Source: Bacteroidales bacterium UBA4621 (GTDB taxonomy: Bacteria > Bacteroidota > Bacteroidia > Bacteroidales > Paludibacteraceae). Taken from it: a DNA stretch of 13,749 nt. Of the stretch, positions 6,263 through 12,970 are shown one piece after another; positions within the stretch are counted from its first letter, which is position 1, and every line of letters starts with the position of its first letter. The stretch is taken from the NCBI GenBank assembly GCA_002387325.1, contig DGIN01000061.1:20103-33851 (forward strand). Reading direction: 5' to 3'. Position numbers and translations under genes: made by a program. The notes beneath the pieces are model-generated. The model did no database searches and was not told where the DNA came from. It saw nothing but the letters and a program-made list of their open reading frames with translations.

Positions 6263-7203
6263 TGCCGGCTGCGGATACCTACATACAACCCACTTTGCTT
6301 GTTCTGACAGGTCCTACGGGCGTAGGAAAAACGGAACTGAGTCTGCGTCTGGCAGAGCATTTCGGCTGCCCTGTCGTTAGTGCCGACTCACGGCAGATCT
6401 TCCGCGAGATACCTATCGGTACCGCCGCACCCACTGCAGAGGAACAGGCACGGGTACAACACTATTTTGTAGGTACCAAGTCAGTCTCGGAAGACTACAA
6501 CGCAGGACAGTACGAGCGGGATGCGTTGGCATTGCTGCAAACGCTTTTTCTGCAACATAGCGTGGTCGTACTCACAGGCGGTTCTATGCTATATATTGAT
6601 GCCGTCTGCAACGGATTCGACGATATACCGTCCGTGTCCTCCGACCTGCGCGAACAGGTAAAGAACGAATACCAGGCAAAAGGCTTGGCATGGCTGCAAG
6701 CGGAAGTGCAACATCTCGACCCCACCTATTGGGCAGAAGCGGACAGACAGAACCCGCAACGGTTGCTTCATTGTGTGGAGATTTGCCGTGCCGCAGGAAA
6801 ACCTTTCTCTTCGTTCCGCTCACGCACGCGCACCGCACGTCCGTTCCGTATTGTCAAAGTGGGGCTTAACCGTCCGCGCGAAGAACTATATACACGTATC
6901 AATCTCCGTGTGGAGCAAATGATGGCACAGGGTTTGTTGGAGGAAGCACGAAGCGTCTATCCCCTCCGCCACAAGAACAGCCTGCAAACGGTCGGTTACC
7001 GCGAACTCTTTGCCTACATTGATGGACAATACACACTCCCGAAAGCGGTTGAGATGATACAGCAAAACTCACGCCATTACGCCAAACGGCAGATGACGTG
7101 GTTCAACAGGGATACTACTATTCATTGGCTCAATGCCGATTCAGATTATGAAACGCAACTACATACTGTTATTGATTGGCTGTGCGCTGATGGCGTGCAA
7201 TAA
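6262..7203 (+). CDS. miaA: tRNA dimethylallyltransferase MiaA
   Basis: MiaA transfers a dimethylallyl group to N6 of A37 in tRNAs that read UNN codons, the first step to ms2i6A. The protein is 313 aa, normal for the family. It has a P-loop GPTGVGKT (17-24), SADSRQIF (40-47), TGGSMLYIDAV (about 105-115), NPQRLLHCVEI (about 164-174), TVGYRELF (about 244-251) and the C-terminal RHYAKRQMTWF signature (about 274-284). The gene is coupled by 1 nt to the pRiA4b-like gene. Its last 56 nt overlap the start of the PKD lipoprotein gene in another frame. Confidence 0.97.
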   Translation: MPAADTYIQPTLLVLTGPTGVGKTELSLRLAEHFGCPVVSADSRQIFREIPIGTAAPTAEEQARVQHYFVGTKSVSEDYNAGQYERDALALLQTLFLQHSVVVLTGGSMLYIDAVCNGFDDIPSVSSDLREQVKNEYQAKGLAWLQAEVQHLDPTYWAEADRQNPQRLLHCVEICRAAGKPFSSFRSRTRTARPFRIVKVGLNRPREELYTRINLRVEQMMAQGLLEEARSVYPLRHKNSLQTVGYRELFAYIDGQYTLPKAVEMIQQNSRHYAKRQMTWFNRDTTIHWLNADSDYETQLHTVIDWLCADGVQ

Positions 7204-8182
7204 GACCACCGTTGATTTTACCTACTCTCCCGCTGCACCGCGGGCAGGGCAGTCGGTATCGTTCAGCAACCGGTCCTCCGACGGCGAGGAATGGGCGTGG
7301 TCGTTTGGCGACGGCTCCACATCCACCTCCAAGTCCCCCGTACACACCTACCGCCAGCCCGGGACATATACGGTCATTCTGAAAGTGGACGACAAATCAT
7401 CACTCACCCGCACGCACGACATCACCGTCTATGACACCGTTCCGAATTTCACCTGTTCAGCAGGCGATACCATTGATATCTACCAAGATGTTACCTTCAC
7501 GGCATTGGTCTATAACCCCTATAAATACTCTCTTTCCTACGAATGGACGGTGGAAAGCAACCGCCTCCATACACAGTTGAGCGGAACCAATACAGGAAGT
7601 ACCTACACGGTATATTTCGAGCAGAGCGGCAGCAATAAAGAAGTCATACAACTACGGGTGGTTCTCAACGGAGACACTACCGTCGTCCGGCACGAATACG
7701 TAGTTCGCAATACCCCCGCAACGGCAGTACTGATGCGCGGCGGACAGGATTACCGCCAGCGTATCTTCGGCGCACGTGCCGAAATGCCCGCATTGATGGA
7801 ATATGCCGAAGGCAAAGCCCTGTTGGACGCAACACAGGACACGGTGCAAGTGTTCAACGACAGCACGTTTACCCTGCAAGCCCTGCGTACCACCTTCCCC
7901 GACATAGAGGGTTTCCGCATTGCCAACCGCAAACTCTACTACCGTGCCGACGGACTCTATGTAGCCAATATCAACGGCACCAACAGCGTCTGCATTGAGC
8001 CGCAACCCACACAGGCCTTCTGCGTGGATATAGTGGACAACCGCATCTATTGGGCAGTACAAGACAGTGTGCGCTATATGCCTCTTGTCGGCTCCGAAAA
8101 CAACCAATTCACCACACTTCCCGTTACTTTGAATACCTTGCAGGGTATTCGCAAAATAGCAATTGATTCTACACCGAGATGA
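7148..8182 (+). CDS. PKD-domain lipoprotein with propeller-like C-terminus
   Basis: The protein is 344 aa. A lipoprotein signal peptide ends in LMAC with the lipidated Cys at position 17, so it is anchored in a membrane, probably the outer one or exposed at the surface. A PKD (Ig-like) domain spans about 21-96 with the signature FGDGS (53-57) and PGTYTV (71-76). A second beta-rich domain follows at about 97-190. The last 100 residues contain short YWTD-like strands (KLYYRADGLYVANINGTN; RIYWAVQDSVRYMPL), suggesting part of a beta-propeller. The start is fixed by the signal peptide, so it truly overlaps miaA by 56 nt. Its stop overlaps the glycogen synthase start by 4 nt (ATGA). No catalytic residues are recognised. 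A role in glycan or protein binding is a guess from the PKD fold. Confidence 0.85.
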   Translation: MKRNYILLLIGCALMACNKTTVDFTYSPAAPRAGQSVSFSNRSSDGEEWAWSFGDGSTSTSKSPVHTYRQPGTYTVILKVDDKSSLTRTHDITVYDTVPNFTCSAGDTIDIYQDVTFTALVYNPYKYSLSYEWTVESNRLHTQLSGTNTGSTYTVYFEQSGSNKEVIQLRVVLNGDTTVVRHEYVVRNTPATAVLMRGGQDYRQRIFGARAEMPALMEYAEGKALLDATQDTVQVFNDSTFTLQALRTTFPDIEGFRIANRKLYYRADGLYVANINGTNSVCIEPQPTQAFCVDIVDNRIYWAVQDSVRYMPLVGSENNQFTTLPVTLNTLQGIRKIAIDSTPR

Positions 8183-9819
8183 TACAACCCGACTATATTT
8201 TTGAGACAAGTTGGGAGGTATGCAACCGTGTGGGCGGTATCTATGCCGTCCTCTCCACGCGTGCCGCCTCCATGCAGAAAGAACACCCCGATCAAGTGAT
8301 ATTCTTCGGTCCCGACTTCGGCACACACAGCGACCTCTACTTTATAGACCATACACGCCAAAAAAGCAAGATTTTCCTGCCCGAATGGTTCTGCGGGTGG
8401 GCAAACCATAGAGCAGACACCTCTATTCCCATTCGTATCGGACGCTGGGACATCCCCGGACAGCCGCTTGCCATTCTCCTGCGGGCGGATTCTCTCTGGG
8501 CAAAAAAGAATGAAATCTATGGTTGGGCGTGGGAAAACTTTGGTGTACAAAGTCATGCTGCCTACGGCGACTACGATGAGTCGTGCCTGTTCGGCTATGC
8601 CGCCGGTATGGTAATGGCATCGCTGTACGATACGATTACCGGACAAAAGACAAAAGACAAAAGACAAAGGACAAATGTGGTTATGCACGCCAACGAATGG
8701 CAGACGGCATTTGCCATATTCTATCTCCGTTACCACCGTCCCGCCATCGGTACACTCTTTACCACCCACGCAACAAGTATCGGACGTTCCATTGCAGGCA
8801 ACGGCAAACCGCTGTACGACTATTTCAAGGGCTATAACGGTGATCAGATGGCAGAGGAACTGAATATGGTCAGCAAACACTCGGCAGAAAAGATGGCAGC
8901 CAAGTGGGCGGATTGTTTCACTACTGTGAGCGACCTGACCGCCCGCGAGTGCGCACAACTGTTGGACAAGCCGGTGGACATCGTTACGCCCAACGGTTTC
9001 GAACCCAATTTTGTACCCGCAGGCAAGATGTTTGACAAGAAGCGGGCGGTAGCACGCGCAGCGTTGCTTCACGTTGCATCGGAGCGGCTCGGCGGAACCG
9101 TATCCGAAAATGCACTGATGCTATGCATTGCCGGACGACCGGAATGGAAAAACAAGGGGATTGACGTGTTTCTGCGTGCTATGCAGCGTTTGGGCGAAAA
9201 AATGTACCATATAGTGCCTGCAAGCCGTGAGGTGGTGGCTTTCGTGATGATACCTTATATCGACCGCCCCGTTGCCCGTATCGGCAAAGTGAGCGTAGTC
9301 TTTGTTCCGTATTATTTGGACGGACACGATCCGATGTTTGGCGGGCAACCCAATGCCACTGGCGGAAAAGGGTTTACCTATTACGACCTGCTTATCGGTA
9401 TGGATGCCACAGTCTTTCCCTCCTATTACGAGCCGTGGGGTTACACTCCGTTGGAAAGCGTGGCGTTCCATGTGCCTACCATCACCACCTCCCTCGCTGG
9501 CTTCGGCGTATGGGCAAAGCAGTTGGAAATGCACAATGCACAATGCACAATGCACAATGGATTGGAGTGCGGTGTTGAGGTGATCAACCGTACGGATAGC
9601 AACTACTATGAGGTAGTAGAGCAGATTGCTGACAGTCTGATACACTTTTTGCAACTATCACCGGAACAAGTGGCAGAAGCACGTAAAGCGGCTGCGGCTG
9701 TCGCACACAAGGCAGAATGGCATTTTTTCTTCAAGTACTACCGCCAAGCATACGCCATTGCTCTCAAAAAAGCCGCAAAACGGCAAACAGACAATTTAGT
9801 AAAGAAACAGATGATTTAG
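8179..9819 (+). CDS. glycogen synthase, GT3 (eukaryote-like) type
   Basis: The 546-aa cytoplasmic enzyme should extend alpha-1,4-glucan from a nucleotide-glucose donor. It resembles GT3 glycogen synthases (yeast and animal type), as found in Bacteroidetes, rather than GlgA. Visible motifs are the N-terminal SWEVCNRVGGIYAVLSTRA (about 11-29), HANEWQT (about 169-175), THATSIGRSIAGN (about 190-202), VTPNGFEP (about 272-279), and the catalytic EPWGYTPLE with the two acidic residues E418 and E426. Two heptanucleotide arrays add low-complexity loops at about 155-166 (KTKDKRQRT) and 451-460 (MHNAQCTMHN), absent from homologs as I remember them. Both keep the frame, so the gene appears intact. ATGA overlap with the PKD lipoprotein implies coupling. 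The 3' end collides with recX. Confidence 0.93.
   Translation: MIQPDYIFETSWEVCNRVGGIYAVLSTRAASMQKEHPDQVIFFGPDFGTHSDLYFIDHTRQKSKIFLPEWFCGWANHRADTSIPIRIGRWDIPGQPLAILLRADSLWAKKNEIYGWAWENFGVQSHAAYGDYDESCLFGYAAGMVMASLYDTITGQKTKDKRQRTNVVMHANEWQTAFAIFYLRYHRPAIGTLFTTHATSIGRSIAGNGKPLYDYFKGYNGDQMAEELNMVSKHSAEKMAAKWADCFTTVSDLTARECAQLLDKPVDIVTPNGFEPNFVPAGKMFDKKRAVARAALLHVASERLGGTVSENALMLCIAGRPEWKNKGIDVFLRAMQRLGEKMYHIVPASREVVAFVMIPYIDRPVARIGKVSVVFVPYYLDGHDPMFGGQPNATGGKGFTYYDLLIGMDATVFPSYYEPWGYTPLESVAFHVPTITTSLAGFGVWAKQLEMHNAQCTMHNGLECGVEVINRTDSNYYEVVEQIADSLIHFLQLSPEQVAEARKAAAAVAHKAEWHFFFKYYRQAYAIALKKAAKRQTDNLVKKQMI
8642..8676. repeat. heptanucleotide array GACAAAN x5 inside glycogen synthase
   Basis: Five consecutive 7-bp units, three of GACAAAA then GACAAAG and GACAAAT, cover 35 bp. 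In the plus frame this encodes the basic stretch QKTKDKRQRT at residues 156-165, just before the conserved HANEWQT segment. The first three units are identical, which suggests recent tandem growth. Confidence 0.92.
9529..9559. repeat. heptanucleotide array ATGCACA x4 inside glycogen synthase
   Basis: Four perfect 7-bp units of ATGCACA plus a trailing ATG. In frame it encodes MHNAQCTMHN (residues 451-460). A 7-bp unit read in triplets gives a 7-residue peptide period. A related array with the same encoded MHNAQC core lies in trmO. Confidence 0.93.
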
Positions 9820-10292
9820 CCGGGTAAGGCAGAAAGAATATCCCTGTACTCAAAACCCCGTTGCAAAAGGAAACGTATCTGCTGTTCGCGCGATGCGTTT
9901 CTTTTTTGTGCCAACACCTTGCGCAATATACGATTATACTCGGTTTCATCGATATTTTCAAGAGCCGATGCGATACATTCCTTGGGCAATTCGTGTGCCT
10001 GCAGCATCATACATATCTTCACCTTGCCCCAATGCTGATAGAGCAGTTTATCGTGTACATACGCACGGCAATAACGCTCATCGTTCAGGTAGTTGTCCGC
10101 ATAGAGGGCATCAATAACCGTTTCTGCCACACCGGTATCTCCTCCCCAGTCGGCAATCTTCTTCCGTACTTCATCGGCACAATGCTCCGCACGGGCGCAA
10201 TACGCCTCGGCTTTCAGGCGCAATTCTTCCGTTGAATACGATGGTTTATTGTCTTTTCCCCGAAACGATACGCGGCTTGCCATAGATGTCAT
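9816..10292 (-). CDS. recX: regulatory protein RecX
   Basis: RecX binds RecA filaments and limits recombination and SOS activity in the cytoplasm. The protein is 158 aa and mostly helical. It shows the three-repeat RecX pattern: AEAYCARAEHCADEVRKKI (about 28-46), DALYADNYLNDERYCRAYV (about 61-79), and the last repeat with REQQIRFLLQRGFEYRDIL (about 134-152). The conserved NDERY and RGF motifs are clear. Starts at 10292 and 10283 are both ATG. Either overlaps the prmC 3' end (47 or 38 nt), which implies co-transcription after prmC. Its stop codon overlaps the stop of the converging glycogen synthase gene, so neither has room for its own terminator. Confidence 0.9.
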   Translation of the reverse strand: MTSMASRVSFRGKDNKPSYSTEELRLKAEAYCARAEHCADEVRKKIADWGGDTGVAETVIDALYADNYLNDERYCRAYVHDKLLYQHWGKVKICMMLQAHELPKECIASALENIDETEYNRILRKVLAQKRNASREQQIRFLLQRGFEYRDILSALPG

Positions 10293-11064
10293 AGATTAGG
10301 TGAATATCCGTATAGCCCAACGAGCGGAGCAACTCTGTTGTCTCTTGAGCATACATTTCGTTTATTTCAAAGAACAGAAGCGGTGCTTTTCGCAACGATG
10401 CAATACGGCGGTAGAATAGCAACGGGTCATTGTCTGGTACAAAGAGTGCCAAGGCAGGTTCGTAATCCAGCACATTGCGTTCCATATCCTTTTTCTCCTG
10501 TTCGCAGATATAAGGCGGATTGCTCACGATAATATCAAAATCACCGATTTCATCGGATAAAATATCCTTTCTGCCAAATTGCACCTCCGTCCGGTTTCGC
10601 TCTGCATTATGCTTTGCCACGGACAGAGTTTCCCCGCTAATATCTATCCCATGCACCTCCCAATGCGGACGTGCCTTTTTGAGTGCAATAGCGATACAAC
10701 CGCTGCCCGTACCTATATCCAGTACCCGCAAAGGCATATCAGCCCTATCCTGCGTACTACGCAGCAGATACACTACTACTTCCGCTGTCTCGGGGCGTGG
10801 AATGAGAGTGGCAGGATTCACCTGCAGATCCAATCCATTCCAAAGTGTATGACCGAAAACATATTGTATCGGTTCTTTCCTGCGCAAGCGGGACAAAATA
10901 ATTTCGAGGTTTGGAATTATTTTCGTATCTTTGCAGCCACAAAGCAGTTGTGAACGAGACATACCGGTTGTTTCTTCCATTATCCACCATGCCATATCAC
11001 GGCACTCCTGCTCAGGATAGATGTCTGACAATCGGGAAACAATATATCGGATAGCATCATTCAT
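10246..11064 (-). CDS. prmC: peptide chain release factor N5-glutamine methyltransferase
   Basis: PrmC (HemK) methylates the glutamine of the GGQ motif in release factors RF1 and RF2 using SAM. The protein is 272 aa, near family length. It has an N-terminal helical domain (about 1-75), the LIPRPETAEVV segment (87-97), SAM motif VLDIGTGSG (114-122), an acidic residue after motif II (D141), and the NPPY active-site motif (182-185). It is the first gene of a leftward pair with recX. The only sensible start is ATG 11064. Its predicted promoter lies directly upstream, leaving almost no leader. Only 22 nt separate it from the divergent ribD. Confidence 0.95.
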   Translation of the reverse strand: MNDAIRYIVSRLSDIYPEQECRDMAWWIMEETTGMSRSQLLCGCKDTKIIPNLEIILSRLRRKEPIQYVFGHTLWNGLDLQVNPATLIPRPETAEVVVYLLRSTQDRADMPLRVLDIGTGSGCIAIALKKARPHWEVHGIDISGETLSVAKHNAERNRTEVQFGRKDILSDEIGDFDIIVSNPPYICEQEKKDMERNVLDYEPALALFVPDNDPLLFYRRIASLRKAPLLFFEINEMYAQETTELLRSLGYTDIHLIYDIYGKPRIVSGKRQ

Positions 11065-11068
11065 ACTG

Positions 11069-11100
11069 CAAAATTACACAAAAAAGATGGATTACACAAA
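11069..11100 (-). promoter_or_regulatory. promoter for prmC-recX
   Basis: On the minus strand, TTTG (11100-11097) and TAATTTTG (11076-11069) are separated by exactly 20 nt, matching the Bacteroidetes consensus. The upstream element lies inside the first codons of ribD. The last base of the -7 element is 4 nt from the prmC ATG, so the transcript would be nearly leaderless. Confidence 0.65.
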
Positions 11101-12118
11101 CTACATAGCCCGTTGTATCGAGTTAGCCCGTTTAGGCGAATACTATGTAGCCCCCAATCCGATGGTGGGTGCGGTATTGGTGCGCAACAGCGATGAGCGT
11201 ATTATAGGCGAGGGGTGGCATCGGCAATTCGGGCAAGCCCATGCAGAGGTTAACTGCTTTGCAGACGCAGAACGCAGACAGCAGGATATTGATTACAAGG
11301 ACTGTACGCTGTTTGTCAGTTTAGAGCCATGCAGCCACTACGGAAAGACCCCTCCTTGCGCCAAACTGGTTATCGAGAAGGGCGTCGGACGTGTTGTGGT
11401 AGGTATGCAGGACCCTAACCCGCAAGTGTCTGGACGCGGCATAGAGATGTTACGCCAAGCAGGCATAGAGGTGGTGGCAGGTGTTTTGGAGAAAGAGTGC
11501 CGCTCGCTTAACAAACGTTTTCTCTGTTTGCAGGAGAAACACCGCCCGTATGTAACACTCAAATGGGCGCAAACTGCCGATGGATACGTAGATATTTGCA
11601 GGTCAAGCAAAGCCGATGGCGGTGCATTGGTTATCTCCACTCCGTTGACCAAACAATTGGTACATAAAATGCGGGCGGAGAATATGGCGATTATGGTAGG
11701 TACCCGCACCGTACTATTGGACGACCCGCGCCTGCTGACCACCCGCTGGAGCGGCAGAAATCCGATACGCATTACCTTGGACAGACACCATATATTACCT
11801 GCCGAAAGCCGTATTTTCAGCGATGAAAGCGAGACTATCGTATATCGGGAGCAAACGGATTGGGCGTATATATTACAGGATTTGGCGGCAAGAGGCATAC
11901 ACTCCGTATTGGTAGAAGGGGGACCGGCATTGCTACACTCGATATTGGATAGCGGGGTGTATGACGAGATACACATAGAAGTATCCCCCAATCGCATCGG
12001 CAGCGGTGTAAAAGCCCCGATCGTGGTATTGCCCGCGACGTGCGAAATGATAGACGGACATACGCTATACACGATATGGCACTATGATGAGAAGGAGAGC
12101 AAAAATGAGAAAATGTAA
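11087..12118 (+). CDS. ribD: bifunctional riboflavin deaminase/reductase RibD
   Basis: RibD catalyses the second and third steps of riboflavin synthesis: deamination of the pyrimidine ring and NADPH-dependent reduction of the ribosyl side chain. The protein is 343 aa. The N-terminal zinc deaminase domain (about 1-145) has HAE (52-54) and PCSHYGKTPPC (81-91), with H52, C82 and C91 as zinc ligands. The C-terminal reductase domain (about 153-335) starts PYVTLKWAQTADG and has DDPRLLTTR and VEGGPALLHS. ATG 11087 is chosen because upstream in-frame sequence overlaps prmC and is not conserved in type. There is no room for an FMN riboswitch in the 22-nt gap. I saw no clear promoter on this strand. 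It overlaps the following lipoprotein gene by 14 nt. Confidence 0.96.
   Translation: MDYTNYIARCIELARLGEYYVAPNPMVGAVLVRNSDERIIGEGWHRQFGQAHAEVNCFADAERRQQDIDYKDCTLFVSLEPCSHYGKTPPCAKLVIEKGVGRVVVGMQDPNPQVSGRGIEMLRQAGIEVVAGVLEKECRSLNKRFLCLQEKHRPYVTLKWAQTADGYVDICRSSKADGGALVISTPLTKQLVHKMRAENMAIMVGTRTVLLDDPRLLTTRWSGRNPIRITLDRHHILPAESRIFSDESETIVYREQTDWAYILQDLAARGIHSVLVEGGPALLHSILDSGVYDEIHIEVSPNRIGSGVKAPIVVLPATCEMIDGHTLYTIWHYDEKESKNEKM
12091..12097 (+). promoter_or_regulatory. strong Shine-Dalgarno inside ribD 3' end
   Basis: GAAGGAG (12091-12097) is 7 nt before the ATG at 12105 and lies within the ribD coding sequence. It decides the start of the downstream lipoprotein over the in-frame codons at 12084-12087. 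Such a strong site is unusual in this phylum and is the clearest in the window. Confidence 0.7.
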
Positions 12119-12950
12119 TTTATGGATTGTACCTGCAATAGGCATTGTCCTGTCGGGGTGCAGTGCGTTTCACAGGAAACACCAATTAGGAACAGCCGTT
12201 GAGTTGAACGGACATTCGTTGTATTGGGAGACACTAGATTCGCTTACGGCAGGTTTGTCAACCGAAGACAGCGCAGAGGTGGCGAGCCAATATATCCGCC
12301 AATGGGCAACGGATATACTGGAATATGACAAAGCCAAAGATATGGCAAGCGGTGAGATTGAGGCTTTGGTGGAGGACTATCGTCGTTCGCTGTATGTACA
12401 CGCCTACGAGACACGGTTGGTGGAACACCGTATGCCCACGAGTGTACCCGACACCATCGTAAAAGAAATCTATCAGGAACATATCGATCAGTTTGTACTC
12501 AAAGAGAGTATATTAAAGGGGCTTCTGTTAGTGGTACCGCAGAATGCGCCTCACCTGAAACGCCTGCGCCAATGGCTTGAGCAACCGGACGAGAACATAG
12601 AAGATATAGAAAAATATGCCTACCGCTACGCCACAGGATATGAGTTGTTTACCGACCGCTGGGAGACAGCACAGCAGATATTGATTACCCTGCCTTTCGC
12701 CAAAGACGAACTGAATACGTTTCTCAGGCAAACCAAGCGGATAGAAGTGAGCGATTCTACGTCATTGTATATTTTGCAAGTAACGGAGAAACATCTGGCA
12801 GGCGAACCGATGCCGATAGATTATGCCCGTCCGGAGATAGAAAAGACGGTACTGAGCAGGCGGCAGGTGGAGTTTCTGCAGAACGAGCGCAAACGTCTGT
12901 ATGATGATGCAGTGCTGTTTAAGAAAATACAATTTTATGGAAAAGATTGA
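12105..12950 (+). CDS. parvulin/SurA-like lipoprotein lacking a clear PPIase domain
   Basis: The protein is 281 aa. A lipoprotein signal ends LSGC with the lipidated Cys at 19, placing it in the cell envelope. The rest is mainly helical: an N-terminal domain with VASQYIRQWATDIL and IEALVEDYRRSLYVHAYETRLV, then DTIVKEIYQEHIDQFVLKES, and a C-terminal helix RRQVEFLQNERKRLYDDAV. This architecture matches the Bacteroidetes proteins annotated as peptidylprolyl isomerases, which resemble SurA chaperone regions. I do not see a complete parvulin catalytic domain, so chaperone-like folding help for outer-membrane proteins is inference. A strong SD sets the start. It overlaps ribD by 14 nt, which suggests a two-gene operon. 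Its stop codon is inside the terminator stem. Confidence 0.82.
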   Translation: MRKCNLWIVPAIGIVLSGCSAFHRKHQLGTAVELNGHSLYWETLDSLTAGLSTEDSAEVASQYIRQWATDILEYDKAKDMASGEIEALVEDYRRSLYVHAYETRLVEHRMPTSVPDTIVKEIYQEHIDQFVLKESILKGLLLVVPQNAPHLKRLRQWLEQPDENIEDIEKYAYRYATGYELFTDRWETAQQILITLPFAKDELNTFLRQTKRIEVSDSTSLYILQVTEKHLAGEPMPIDYARPEIEKTVLSRRQVEFLQNERKRLYDDAVLFKKIQFYGKD

Positions 12951-12970
12951 GGCAGTCCCCTCAATCTTTT
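12941..12970. terminator. bidirectional intrinsic terminator between convergent genes
   Basis: A perfect 12-bp stem AAAAGATTGAGG (12941-12952) pairs with CCTCAATCTTTT (12959-12970) around a 6-nt loop, CAGTCC. On the plus strand it runs into further T residues (TTCTTTT). On the minus strand the stem also ends in T residues. Both stop codons, 12948-12950 (plus) and 12961-12963 (minus), lie within the arms. Confidence 0.9.

Noticed and set aside
8074..9072. A 332-codon open frame antisense to the lipoprotein and glycogen synthase genes.
   Set aside because: It crosses two coupled plus-strand genes, has a Cys/His-rich composition typical of antisense frames, and no motif or promoter.
8642..9559. 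CRISPR-like interpretation of the repeated units.
   Set aside because: Units are 7 bp, head to tail, without spacers, and lie inside an intact reading frame.
11065..11086. FMN riboswitch upstream of ribD.
   Set aside because: Only 22 nt separate ribD from the divergent prmC, far too short for an FMN aptamer, and the upstream sequence is coding.
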